Both the position numbers and the translations under genes were made by a program. Shown in pieces: positions 11,341 to 22,352 of a DNA stretch of 64,000 bases (position 1 is the stretch's first letter; each line of letters starts with the position of its first letter). The stretch lies in assembly GCF_029962835.1 (NCBI RefSeq), contig NC_080574.1:26510001-26574000 (forward strand), written 5' to 3'. This DNA is from Magnolia sinica (lineage: Eukaryota; Streptophyta; Magnoliopsida; Magnoliales; Magnoliaceae). The notes beneath the pieces were generated by a model. It was not told the origin of the DNA. It worked only from the letters and a program-made list of their open reading frames with translations, and ran no database searches.

Positions 11341-12330
11341 GTCACGCAGACCTGGGTGAAGGTAAAGCACAAATATATCTGCTTGATATGGAACTTTTGT
11401 GGCTTTCAAGAAGTTTCTGATGGGTGACGTTCAACCACCACTATTTCATATGACGTGGTCACCTGAGATTTGGATATACTTCATTTTTTGCACCGTATAC
11501 TTAGAATGAGTTGGAAAAATCCACTCCGCATGATCCTAAAAGGTGAGGCAGATCCAAAGCTCAAGTGGACCACACCACATGAAGAACATTTAAATGGTTA
11601 TCATTCAATCAGCATTGTTTTCTGCAGTGTGGTCCACTTGAGCTTTCAATCTTCTTCATTTTTGGGCCCATTTGCTAGAATGATCTGAACCATTCAATGG
11701 ACGGTGTGGATATATAACATATATCATGGTGGGGCCCATGGAGTTTTGGCTTGGAATCATACGTTAAGTGATGAAAATTTGTTCAATGCACCTCCCTTTC
11801 AAACAGCAATGAAAGGTGATAATTACCTTTTTAACCCCAAAATCCCAAAATCCCGTGAATTACACTAATTCAAACAGGCTATAAGTGTAATACCTAAAAA
11901 GCCTAGGTGCTAAGTATTATAAGATTTTCTCATTTCACTATCTAGTGTTCCACAAAATTCCAAACCGTTGACAGGATGGGCCCCACAATAGATACCCCAT
12001 GTACCAAAAATATCCCAGATTAGTCTGTCGGAGCAAGCCAGAAAATAATGCAATGGTCCACATTCACGAGCTCGGTAAACGGAATCTTCCTCTTCGTGAG
12101 ATTTTTGGTGTATGACATCACGTTGTCGAACATCATGTCAACGATCTAGGTGGACCACACCGATGGAATCAATGAAAACCGACAGTCTTGACTCCGTATG
12201 TAGGTATGGCCCACCTAGTAAGTGGATCAGCTTGGTGTTAAAAGAAGAGTGATCTTCAAAGGGGAGGTTATCGTTTACACGGTACTGATTTCCCACACGA
12301 GTGGCATGTCGACGGGAGCGATGATGTAGT
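11340..12330. other. No gene; truncated MITE pieces
   Basis: 11,340-11,500 is the inner half of one hairpin MITE. 11,500-11,745 is a compact palindromic MITE with a short interior, ending in GGTGGGGCCCATGGAG. From 11,745 to 12,330 I see no recognisable element or gene. Confidence 0.45.
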
Positions 12331-12336
12331 AAAGTT

Positions 12337-12590
12337 ATGGTACAGTTGCCTGTAGGTGATCAGTTCTCTTTTCGGTATGTACTCATGCACCGTCCATCCT
12401 TTGAGTCATCTCATTTAATGTTAGCGTTAAATCGACACCGTTTTCTGTGGTGTAATTTAGATCTGCCTCATTTTTTTTATTCATGCTCTAAAATGAACTG
12501 CAAAAATATATGGATGGCATGGATAAGACAAATACATTATGGTGGGGCCCACAGAACACCGACCAATAGCTGCGTCGCCACTGCGATTCT
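12337..12590. mobile_element. Truncated family G MITE
   Basis: Right-hand interior and arm of a family G hairpin (GGTGGGGCCCACAGAACACCGACC), lacking both full termini. Open frames here come from the MITE. Confidence 0.5.
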
Positions 12591-12614
12591 ATGCAATCCG
12601 CGTCTATATATCTA

Positions 12615-13004
12615 GGACGCTGATTGCGTCCTACCCCCGTCAATCTCTAGCAACGAACGGGCAGTTCTGTGAGTGGGCTAACTATGATATATCGGTTCAT
12701 CTACGCTGTCCACTCCTCCTATCGGATCATTTTAAATGTACGCTAAAAAATGAGACAGATCCAACGCTCAAGTGGACCACACCACTGATGACTCTTGCTT
12801 TTAATGCAACTGTCATTTAATGCTTTGTCATTTCATGCAACCCAAGTTTATTACTTGGTGTGGTCCACTTGAGCGTTGGATATGACTATTTTTTATGAAA
12901 TTATCTTATAATAATCCGAGAGGAAGGATGGACGGCGTGGATAAACCGATACATCACAGGGGGCCCGCCCACAGAACTGCCCGGGTAGGACGCAATCCGC
13001 GTCC
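12615..13004. mobile_element. Short hairpin MITE
   Basis: Ends GGACGCTGATTGCGTCCTACC (left) and its inverse GGTAGGACGCAATCCGCGTCC (right). The middle is a compact symmetrical sequence around 12,770-12,870 (CTCAAGTGGACCACACC / GGTGTGGTCCACTTGAG). At about 390 bp it is shorter than the other families. Confidence 0.7.
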
Positions 13005-13985
13005 CTATATTTAAGCTTCCGGGCCTTACCAATGCGATTCGCACAAGGATATATTGAACAAGTAAATCACGTATCTTGCGCCAACCTGGCATTTTTGTGT
13101 GAGATCTGGTCCATTCATCAGATGGGGCCCACTAAGGACATATCTCTGTTCCATTGGTCGTGCAGGCAACGAGTGTTTAAAAAATAGCCAATTAGAGAAA
13201 CATGGCTACATTAACCTGCCTGACGTGTCGACCACCCTGATGATGGTCACCACGCATTCTCCAAGTGGCCCCGCTTTAAGAATGGCTCAGATCTTACACA
13301 CGTGCCAGGTTGGTATATGCGCCATGAATGGTCTCATCAATCCATGGAAATCTGCTGTAGCATTTTCTCCTCCTTATCCATCCATCTACCCCTTTATGCT
13401 CGCCCATCTCTGATTGTGCCCTCGTGTCCCTTCATGATTTTGGACGGTCCCAGTTTGATTTCTATCATTTTAGTGGGTGCCCATTCCCTGAATTAAAATG
13501 CACGGCTGACAATGACTACAGTGCAAAACGACAAATAGTTTTAATTGAAAGTAAATCATCATCAGAGATATGATCCGGTGTGAAACAAGCAACCTAGTGG
13601 CTGGTTCTGATAAGATCGGGCCCACCATATAGATCCCCTTAACCGAAAGTAATTAGTGGAGAGGGGTCCACACCTCATCATGAGACGATAATGAGATTTA
13701 CGCAACGAAAGGATTGATGTGTGTGTTTCATAAATTCACTTAAAGAGGATCTCAGTTCAGCAAGCAGGGGGCTTGGGTTAATGATCTGAACCGTTGGTCG
13801 GCTGGGCCCCACCGTGGATGGACTATGCCCAAGAAATATTTCACACTGGATGATCCTAGAGACTAACTTGGGCTTTCTCTCCAGGGAATGGTCCATTGAT
13901 GGTGGGGCCCAACAAAAAGAAAGACAGCATCACTTAAAACCACGTCCTTGAGTACCGTACAGAGAGAAGCTTGCTTTGTTCCCGC
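13005..13985. other. No gene recognised
   Basis: Several short open frames occur but none shows a domain or motif I can name. Small GGGGCCCAC pieces (13,120, 13,800, 13,900) suggest old MITE fragments. Confidence 0.35.
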
Positions 13986-13989
13986 AGTT

Positions 13990-14385
13990 TGCAAATTCAT
14001 TAGCAATTTGCTCGGGGTCTAGCTCTGTGGGCCTCCCCATAATGTGTGTGTTGTATCCGCACCGTCCTTTTTTTTTCTGGAGATATCATTTTAGGGCATG
14101 AGCAGAAGAATGAGGCAGATCCAAAGCTCGAGTAGACCCAACATAAAAAACAATGGGCCCACCATTAAAAACTTCTTGGGAGCCACATAAGTTTTTGATC
14201 TAGTTAATATTTATGTTTTCCCTTTGTTCATGTGTGTTAACTTAGTAATAGGTTGATCTCAAATAAGCCTCTTGATAGGCCTTAGGAACGTTTCAAGGGT
14301 GTGCATCACTATTTCCACTGTTTTGTGCTGTGGGTTACACTTGAGCTTTGGATCTGCCTTAATTTTTGATGAGAAATTTATGACT
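13990..14385. mobile_element. Hairpin MITE lacking its right terminus
   Basis: Left arm with GTGGGCCTCCCCATAATGTG and the standard interior to about 14,375. It then runs directly into a short element related to those at 22.09 and 51.74 kb instead of its own right arm. Confidence 0.55.
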
Positions 14386-14508
14386 GTGGACCCCACCTTT
14401 TATCCATTGGATATTCTTGAAGCAATACAAACTTAACATACGCACTTAGACCTCCTTGCACGGATGACAAATTCTAGGACGAAAATACCCCTCCTTTTCA
14501 CAGAAATG
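14385..14508 (-). mobile_element. Short element with TATTTTCGTCCTC end
   Basis: On the minus strand it begins GAGGGGTATTTTCGTCCT and ends near GGTGGGGTCCACAG. Related roughly 100-125 bp segments occur at 22,085-22,210, 34,388-34,510, 51,742-51,862 (minus) and 55,945-56,045, each wedged between hairpin-MITE sequences. I cannot assign a superfamily. Confidence 0.5.
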
Positions 14509-14990
14509 GACTAGGTACTCCGCCCGGCACCGCCAATGGCGAATCATCGGTGGTCTGTGAGCCCCACCATGATTTATGCTTTTCATCCATGCCGTCCATA
14601 TATTTTTCCGGATCATTTTATGGTATGAGACAAAAAATGAGGTATATCCAAATCTTAAGTGTACCACATTATAGGAAAAGGTGTTGAATGAGCGTCAACC
14701 ATTAGAAATCCTCCCCCGTCTAAGTTGGGGCCCACTGTGACGTCTAAGTTCATTCATAGGGTCACAAAGACCTGGATGAAGAGGAAAAACAAATTTCATA
14801 ATGATCCAAAACTTCTGTGACCCCATAAAGAGTTTCAATGGTAGACGTTCAATTCCCCACTGCCTTTTACAGTGTGGTCCACTTGATAGCTAGATTTTTC
14901 TTATTTTTCATCTCAGGCCTTAATACGAGTTCGCCAAATAGATAGACGGTTTGGATATAACACATACCTCATAATGGGACCCACAAAAAT
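14509..14990. mobile_element. Chimeric MITE: family G left, family K right
   Basis: The left part is family G (ACTAGGTACTCCGCCC ... GTTGAATGAGCGTCAACC). At about 14,700 it switches to another family (GTTCATTCATAGGGTCACAAAGACC ... CCTCATAATGGGACCCAC). The same chimera with the same switch point occurs at 51,865-52,355, so it spread as a unit. Confidence 0.65.
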
Positions 14991-15324
14991 CAATAGGGAT
15001 TATAAACGGAAAAAAAAAAAAAAAAGAAGCCACTGAGTTAGGGTCAGAGGTTTGCCTATGGGTATGAATTATAACCATAGCCATAACTGTAGTGCTATGC
15101 ATTTTTTTCTCTTTTTGCACTTTTTTCTCTTTTTTTTTTTTTTTTTTTTACATGGAGAACATTTTCCCTCTTATGGTTTTATATAATACATAATTATATA
15201 AATATGTATATATAAATATATAAAAATATTTTTCTATCTTTTAATTCATTTCTTTGTCTATTTATTTAACAAGCATCTCCTAAACTAGAATGTTTTACTT
15301 AAAATCCGTAGCCATAGGTCTACG

Positions 15325-15685
15325 TTTAAAAGGACATGTATTAGCAATCCCATGGATCTTAAAACAATCCACTAACATCACCATTATTACCTTAAAATTG
15401 ATCCCATCCCTTGGTTGGACGGATTGAAAGGTAAAATCCCGAGATATGTTAGGCGTGCCAAATAGACCCAGTGAACTTGTCCCGGGATATAGCAATCCCA
15501 TGGATCTTTTTCCAATCCACTAACACTACCATCATTACCTTAAAATCCATCTCATCCCTCATAATCCCATTGGATTCGCCTGGCCAAACAGGCCTTTAGG
15601 TATTGAATGGTATTAGGGTGGATGGCATGGATTTCAAGGCAATGATGGTGTTGTCAGTGGATTGTCTTAAGATCCAGGGGAAACT
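15325..15685. mobile_element. MITE with internal direct and inverted copies
   Basis: A segment with CAATCCACTAACA, CATTA and CCTTAAAAT words occurs twice directly (about 15,345-15,405 and 15,500-15,555) and once inverted (about 15,615-15,675). TTTGGC-type borders (GGCGTGCCAAATAGACCC; GGCCAAACAGGCCTTT) resemble known plant MITE ends. Exact ends are not settled. Confidence 0.5.
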
Positions 15686-15792
15686 AGAAAATCAGCGGGG
15701 CAAATTAGAAAATTAGTAGGGCAAACTAGGAAATCAGCGGGGCAAACATGAAATTGAGCAGGGCAAACTAGACAATCAGCGGGACAAACTTA
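15681..15792 (-). repeat. 21-bp minisatellite, 5 units
   Basis: About five units of GGGGCAAACTAGAAAATCAGC type, the complement of the TTTGCCCCGCT units in the other arrays of this window. Confidence 0.85.
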
Positions 15793-15794
15793 AC

Positions 15795-16175
15795 AGATAA
15801 TTTCATGGCTAGAGCCGATAAATCTAAACGTATCCAATGTTCAAATGGACCACATCAAATGAAATTTTTAATTGAACTTCTAATGTTGATCATTTCTTAG
15901 GGGCCACAGAAGTTTTGGATCAAGCTTATAATTGTGTTTTCTATTAATCCATGTCTGTATGATCTTATGAATAGGTTTGATAACAAATAAACATCACTGT
16001 TGGGCCCACTATGGTTTCAACGGTGGAAATCATTATGCCCACTGTTTCCCGTGGTATGATCCACTTGATCTTTTGATATGCTTCAATTTGGGGCTAAATC
16101 GCTAAAATAGATGGAAAAACGAATGGACGGCGTGGATATACTACATACATTCAATGTGGGCCCAACTGAGTTTAC
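15795..16175. mobile_element. Hairpin MITE, degraded
   Basis: Typical interior (AAGTTTTGGATCAAGC, AATAAACATCAC) and right arm (GGACGGCGTGGATATACTACATAC). The left arm is shortened next to the 21-bp array. Confidence 0.5.
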
Positions 16176-16202
16176 TTAGTACAATAGGAGCATACTACCG
16201 TG

Positions 16203-16535
16203 GTAGGTAGAATAAAGTTCTCCGTGTTATAAAAAAAAAAAAAAAAAACAGACTGGCGCAGCACTACCGCCGATACGGCAGTACTGCCGCGGTACAATGG
16301 CTACGGCTATAATCCGTAGCCATAGAGGGTGCATAGACTGCACAGCCTACCGCGGTAGTACCACCGAACCGACAGTAGTGCTGCCGTAGTCTGTGCAGTC
16401 TATGTACCCTCTATGGTTACAGATTATAACCGTAGCCATTGTACCGCGACAGGACCACTGTATCGGCGGTAGTGCCGCGCCAGTCTATTTTTTTTTAAAA
16501 AAAATTTATAACACGGAGAACTTTATTCTACCTAC
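16203..16535. mobile_element. Foldback element with nearly perfect arms
   Basis: A 333-bp inverted repeat. Outer arms begin GTAGGTAGAATAAAGTTC and pair without mismatch over the first stretch; inside lie an A/T run, then GACTGGCGC...CTACCGCCGATAC and GGCTACGGCTATAATCCGTAGCC, itself almost a palindrome. The loop is only about 30 bp (around 16,345-16,375). Related tips occur near 15.06, 52.43, 52.56, 55.39 and 55.52 kb. No coding potential. Transcripts would form a long hairpin. Confidence 0.88.
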
Positions 16536-16900
16536 TTACATTTTTCTCTAATACATATTTATATAAATATGTTTATATAAGCATATAAAAAAAAATCTCT
16601 CTTTTTATAATTTCTTTCTTTATTCATTTAACAAGAATATGTTCTAAACCAAAATTATTTACTTGATGTATCATATATGATTTTGGGGTAGGAAAAGCAA
16701 CTTTAGCCAACTAACCTGATTATTTTCCAAGATTTCATCAAGTCAATGGTTGAAAATCCATTCATTTACTTCGCGGTCAATTTCAATCAAAATTTGATGG
16801 CTTGGATTGTCTTGCAGCTATGCCATGTACGGTGGAAGAATTCCCTTCATTTTTTAGTCAGTGTTGACTAAAAAAGAAGAGAAAATGGGCTTTATTGTTA
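16536..16900 (+). repeat. AT-rich flank recurring next to 21-bp arrays
   Basis: The order here (ATATTTATATAAATATG, CATTTAACAAGAATATG, GATTTTGGGGTAGG, GGTTGAAAATCCATTCATTTACTTCGCGG) recurs at 52.63-52.93 kb, and inverted at 55.07-55.33 kb and in part at 21.50-21.63 kb. It always lies between a foldback tip and a 21-bp array. Confidence 0.75.
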
Positions 16901-16996
16901 CACACTGTCAGTATGCCGATTCATATGCAGGTGTAACAATTATATATGACACAAGCAAATAGCAAAATTGTGTTTGCAAAAATAACGATTCATATG

Positions 16997-17238
16997 CTTA
17001 ATCCGCTCATTTTCATGTTTGCCCCGCTCATTTTCATGATTGCCCCGCTCATTTTTCATGCTTGACCCGCTCATTTTCATGTTTCCCCCACTGATTTTCT
17101 AGTTTTCTCCGCTCATTTTCATGTTTCCCCCGCTGATTTCTAGTTTGCCCCACTCATATTTCAATTTGCTCCGCTTTTTTTCTAGTTTGCCCCGCTGTTT
17201 TTTTAGTTTACCTCGCTCATATTTCAGTTTGCCCCTGT
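16997..17238 (+). repeat. 21-bp minisatellite, about 11 units
   Basis: Units of the form TTTGCCCCGCTCATTTTCATG with variation in the A/T half. The 21-bp length leaves several frames open, giving artefact reading frames. Confidence 0.9.
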
Positions 17239-17430
17239 CACCCTCCAAAAATCGGAACCGAGTTGGCCAGGCCCGAACCCGAATTTCAGGACTATGAGTT
17301 GTATTTAAATAAAATATATATCGCAACCCACATTATTTCATGCATTTTCAAGGCAATCAGAGCAATTAAAAGGATACTAATCATTATCATTTAGGGTAAA
17401 TACCCAGGGCAGAGCACCCATGTGTGTTGA

Positions 17431-20153
17431 TGTAATACCCTGGAAATCGGGGGTCGTGCATACGCTCGACTCCCGAGTTCCCGGGGTCACTTATAACCGG
17501 TTTTCATTAATATGCGATTAATCCAGTCTAAATGCGTATTCTGAAATTTCCTGGAACATGAAGCACAACCACACAAGTCTACTGAAATGGAAGGAAATCA
17601 ACTATACATATATATACATGTCTAAAAGAATACAAACGGACGCACAAGGTGTCGCCCAACAAATTCACAAAAAGAATAGCATGCCCAAAAGAATAAAGCT
17701 GAGCCACTGCTCGGCGATCCAACGACCCATCTACTGATCCGACGGGGTCCCGCTCATCAACTGGAAGTAAGGAAACTTGTCCTCCTCCTCGAGACTCGCA
17801 TCACCAGGCTCCACGTAATCTATATCTCCTGCATCTACGAGCAAGTCTGGTTGGTGTTTTAAAACATCGTCCCAGAGTGGGAGTGAGTGATCAACTCAGT
17901 GGGTGTTATTTGACCAACCCAATTAGGAATAGTGATTCATAGCATGCCAACTACCAATGTAATATCAAACATATTCAACACTATATTCTCATGTTGCCCA
18001 ACATACAATTCAAATTTCTCTAGCAAGCAAACTATTAATATCATGAGTAAGGTGTATGTGTGTGGTGTGGGTTGGTGAGGAAGTTAAACACTTCCTACAC
18101 CTCAAGGGATCACATACATAAGAGCAAAAGAATCATACACAAGATGAAGCAACACATATGAGAAGAAGAAATAAACCAAACATGAGCATGTAATCATCCA
18201 TACACTAGATCATGAGAGAGGCTAGATTAACATCAAAGAGAAATAAACATGTAATTCATATAATTCCAACAATATGTCATCCCTAGGTTCCTTTAGATTC
18301 TTCCATACAACATACCAAGCAAACAAAATCATTAAACTTCAACTATAATTGGTGCTAGGCCACCTAAGGATTATAGTCCGCACCTATGGATCGTTGGAGG
18401 CTTGGAAAATAACCTAGGAATGAGGGCTTTTGGGGTCGGACGGCCGGAATCCCTAAAGCAACCATTTGCATGTTAGAGTTTCAAGCAAATCCTTCCTTAA
18501 CTCAAGGTTTTCAAGAAAAGGGATGAAGGCTTTTACCTATACGATCAACGGAGCGAATGTGTGGTTGTAGTGGAGGGTTCTTCCTTAAAGAAGAGGTAGG
18601 GAGGTGCAAGATTGAACTCCCTTGGGTCCCACCTTGCCTACGGTCCACCTTCACTCTCACCTTCACTCTCTTCTTCCTCTCTTCCTTCTCCTTTTTCTCT
18701 CCTCTCTTCCTTTGTTCCTTAGGGTAAATTCGTCTGGGGGAGGGGGTGCCCCAAATAAGGCCTTTATATAGTGTCAGGTTTGGTGTAAATGGCCCTAAGG
18801 GATGGGTTTTCACTATACTAGCCCTAGGGGAGTGTGTTTCTATCATTTGGCGGCCACTACGGGGCGTAGGAGTCAGCACCCACCGTTGGATAGTTGGCTC
18901 TAATGATGATCTACGCATGGATATGATCGATTCGCCATTTGGATGCGCCGATCGACGGATATGATTAGAAGTCTGTTCAACGGTCACCGGTGGTCGATCG
19001 GGGCCGCGGCTATACGGATATGAGTAGGGAAATATCCTTACTCCACGGGTAAAGTTTGGTCGCAAACTGATGGTCCGAAATTTTCAACTTTGTATAAGAG
19101 TAGATGACTTAATTCACTTAAGTTCCAATTCCTTCATTTAGGGTATTTGTACTTCTCATGCACTCGTCCTTCGGATCAAATTGAGCGGTTTTGGGTAGTA
19201 CCCAGGTCCGACTCCCGCGATGGGCGTCAAGCCCAGTAAGATGGACATTATTCTATAGTTTTGGAATTAGTGGTCCACCAACGAGCGGTCTAGAGCTTGT
19301 TTGGAGAATTGGGGCAGTTCTGGTGGCCCTTTGACTATGAAACTTATAAGATAGGTGCTCCATGTCCTGATGAAGGGCCATGCAAAATTTGGGGATGATC
19401 AGATATGGGGTTTGGTTGCACGGGTCTGATTCGCAATCAACAGTCACGGTGTCACGATCGGGACCCAGATTTTGTGGGCGGGCGTATAAAAATACATTAG
19501 ACCTTTACCGTAAATTTGGAAGAAATCCGACTGCTGAAATGCCTGAAATCTCAGTTTTATTTACCCGTGTCAGATTCCAATTCTGGCATTGGTAGGGTGC
19601 ATCTGGCAAGTGCCAGATTCCACTTCTGAGTGTCCACTGGGTCCGTGGTCCGCGATGGTCCCCAAGCCTAGTGAGATATATGCTCTCCTAAATTTTTATA
19701 ATTTTCTGACCTTCCCGTGTCGCGGTATAGCCTGCACGAGCTGTCGCTAGGTGTTAACGGCCATCTGGCTTGGAGGCCCGCACCAGGTTCTATCAGGACT
19801 CGTTTGACCTATTCAATTGGGCTAATCTTGGTCTAATTTATTTGTGATACCTCACTACGAGTGGCTTAACGAACGGTCCTGTGGCAAATCTTACGTGGAC
19901 GCCCCACGACACTGTTCTGGTTGGGCGGGACGTTACACTACACCTGATGTTCAAGTGATCGGGCGGATTCATTGGCTTCCTACTGCTGATTAATCGGACT
20001 GGTGCGGCTCTTTACTGGTACCACCCCTGTATACACTGACATTGAGTGCTAATGGTTATTAAGTAATATTTATGTTAATTAAATAAAATTTTAAAAAAAT
20101 AAAAATTGATGGATTTTTGAAAATCCAAAACAGTGAAAATCTAAGATGTTACA
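17431..20153 (-). mobile_element. Solo LTR, 2.7 kb, probable Ty3/gypsy
   Basis: Begins TGTAATACCC and ends ATGTTACA, so it has the inverted TGTAA/TTACA termini of many plant gypsy LTRs (Tekay/Del-type LTRs are long and start this way, from general knowledge). It is flanked by a perfect 5-bp duplication GTTGA (17,426-17,430 and 20,154-20,158). No internal retroviral-type genes lie between the ends and there is no second LTR, so this is a recombination-derived solo LTR. A TATA box CTATATAAAGG on the minus strand near 18,765 indicates minus-strand orientation. The 184-codon open frame at 18,511-19,065 lies inside the LTR and shows no domain. Confidence 0.85.
18763..18775 (-). promoter_or_regulatory. 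TATA box of the solo LTR
   Basis: Minus-strand CTATATAAAGG, a consensus-like plant TATA box about half-way through the LTR. This would place transcription start near 18,735. Position and orientation are inferred. Confidence 0.5.
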
Positions 20154-20158
20154 GTTGA

Positions 20159-20320
20159 TCTTTTTAGGGAATCACTCAGGGCAGAGCACCCGTGCCGATC
20201 CTTTCAGGTATGACCCTGGACAGATCACCCGTACCGTGCCGATTCTTTCGGGAATGACCCTGGGCAGAGCACCCATAAAAATATAATGATCCTTTGAGGA
20301 CAGAGCACCCATAAATTCAA
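20159..20320. repeat. About 40-bp minisatellite with GGGCAGAGCACCC core
   Basis: Four degenerate units with CAGAGCACCC and CCGATYCTTTC words. A further unit lies left of the solo LTR at about 17,402-17,425, so the LTR landed inside this array. Confidence 0.75.
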
Positions 20321-20339
20321 ATACATTATTCATCATGTA

Positions 20340-20835
20340 ATAATAAGAAATTAATTGCAATTTGAGTACATAACGATAATTAATTTAAATCAATTAATAA
20401 CTCAAGCTGTCGACATGATATTCTTGGAGTATTTTATGGTGTTGAAGATAATTTCAATAAATTTTGAATAGTCCGGATGTTGTATTGTGAAAATGATGGA
20501 GAAAGAAGCGGGTAGTTTGAATCAAGGCGAGTGTAGGTTCCACCACGTTTGCCGAAGGAGAAGGAAGAGAGAGAGTCCAACAGAGAGTGGGGAGAGGTAA
20601 CGTGCTTTTACATGTCACTGCAAAAGAAGCTTTTCCTTTTATTTATTTATTTATTTATTTATTTTAGCGAATGGGCCCTACAGGAATGATGCGACAAATC
20701 CACACCGTTCATCAATCTTGTCGGGTCAAGTTAGGGCGAGGGCCCGAAAATTAGGGCAATCCAATGCTCAAGTGGGCCACATCATAGGGATTGGTGGGAT
20801 CAAGTATCCACCATTAAAGAAAAAGTACGGGTGTT
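20340..20835. other. No gene; AT-rich plus (TTTA)n run
   Basis: No gene seen. Contains a (TTTA)n microsatellite at about 20,638-20,665 and a short MITE fragment (about 20,669-20,820). Confidence 0.4.
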
Positions 20836-20837
20836 AC

Positions 20838-21356
20838 AGCCCCACTCATATTTCAGTTTGTCTCACTGTTTTTCTAGCTTGCCCCGCTCATATTTTAGTT
20901 TGCCCCGTTGAGTTTCTAGTTTCCCCCACTCATTTTCATGCTTCCCCTACTGATTTTCTAGTTTGCCGCGCTCATTTTCATGTTTTCCCCGTTGATTTTC
21001 TGGTTTTCCCCGTTCATTTTCATGTTTCCCCCGCTGATTTTCTAGTTTCCCCCGCTCATTTTTATGTTTTCCCCGTTGATTCTCTAGTTTACCTCACTCA
21101 TATTTCAGTTTGCCCCGCTCATACTTCAGTTTGCCCTGCTCATATTTCAGTTTGCCCCGCTGTTTTTCTAGTTTGTCTTACTCATACTTCAGTTTGCCCT
21201 GCTGTTTTTCTAGTTTGCCCCGCTCATATTTCAGTTTACCTAGCTGATTTTCTAGTTTCCCCCACTCATTTTCATGCTTACCCCGCTCATTTTCATATTT
21301 GCCCTGCTCATTTACATGCTTGCCCCGCTAATTTTCATGCTTGCCCCGCTATTTTA
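20838..21356 (+). repeat. 21-bp minisatellite, about 24 units
   Basis: Largest array of the TTTGCCCCGCTCATTTTCATG family. The 221-codon frame that spans it reads as a seven-residue repeat (forms such as HFHVFPV, DFLVSPA) purely because 21 is divisible by three. I therefore do not call a protein. Confidence 0.92.
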
Positions 21357-21493
21357 GGATTCTTACTCTTGCTCGGGTGGTAGACTCTTAGGAGTTTCAA
21401 CACCCGGTCAAGCGTGAGTATCCATACTTGGTGAAATTCCACTAGTGTGAGTGCATGGGGTGTGTGTGTGTTAAAAAAAGGAAAAAAAAAAAA
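21357..21493 (+). mobile_element. tRNA-derived SINE
   Basis: Matches the SINE at 1206-1336 in order: CTTACTCTTGCTCGGGTGG, TAGACTC, GGAGTTTCAACACCCGGTCAAG, GGTGAAATTCCACTAG, GTGTGTGTGTGTT and an A-rich tail. The B box is more decayed than in the first copy. Possible short flanking repeat CTATTTTA / CTAATTTA. Confidence 0.8.
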
Positions 21494-21751
21494 TTCTAAT
21501 TTAAGAGATATGCTTATTTAATAAATAGGCAAAGAAATGAATTAATAGATAGAAAATTATTTTTATATACTTATATATACATATTTACATAATTATGTAT
21601 TAGAGAAAAATATAAGAGAGAAAAAGTCCTCTCTGTAAAATAAATTTTAAAAAAATAAAATAAAATAAAAAATAAAATCCGCCGGACAGCCGCGGCACTG
21701 CCGCCAAACGGCTGTACGTGCTTTTTCTTATTCTTTTTGCTAGGTTGCTTT

Positions 21752-22030
21752 CGTTGGTGTCATCATGAGGTCTGTGTTATATCCAAACTGTTCATCTATT
21801 TGGTGAGCTCATATTAAGCTAAAGACAAAAAATAAGATAGATCTAACTATCAAGTGGACCACACTGTAAAAGGCAGTGGAGAATTGAACGTCTACCATTG
21901 AAACCTTTCAGGGTTACAGAAGTTTTGGATCATTATGAAATTTGTTTTTCCTCTTCATCCGGGTCTTGTGACCCTATGAATGAAGTTAGACGGGGAGGAT
22001 TTCTCACAAACATCACAGTGGGCCCCACCT
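21752..22030. mobile_element. Family K MITE, left part
   Basis: CATCATGAGGTCTGTGTTATATCC arm, then AAGTGGACCACACTG, GTTTTGGATCATTATGAAATTTG and TTAGACGGGGAGGATTTCTCACAAACATCACAGTGGGCCCC. Duplicated at 34,064-34,332. Confidence 0.6.
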
Positions 22031-22352
22031 GAGTTCCCATCGCCAGACTGTCCGTCAGCGCTCGTCTCTGCACGCCAGCACGAGGAAGGCAGGGGTATTT
22101 TCGTCCTCAAATTCGGTGTCCGTACGAGGAGGTTTATGTGCGTTTGTTATGTTTGTAATGCTTCGTAAAACCACTGGATAAAAGGTGGGGTCCACAGTCG
22201 TAAATTTCTCTTTTTTGACTAATGCCCTAAAATGATCTCTTCGAAATTATGGACACTGTGGATACAAAACATACATGATGGTGGGCCCACAAAACTCGGT
22301 GATACCACTTTAGTTGCTATCTTGCCGCTCAAACCTGTCACAGCTAATCCTC

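Noticed and set aside
18511..19065. 184-residue basic protein on the minus strand
   Set aside because: Lies wholly inside the solo LTR, spans its TATA box region, and shows no domain.
20718..21383. 221-residue Val/Pro/His-rich protein
   Set aside because: It is a read-through of the 21-bp array, repeating seven residues because 21 is divisible by three. Similar frames exist on both strands at 52.9 kb.
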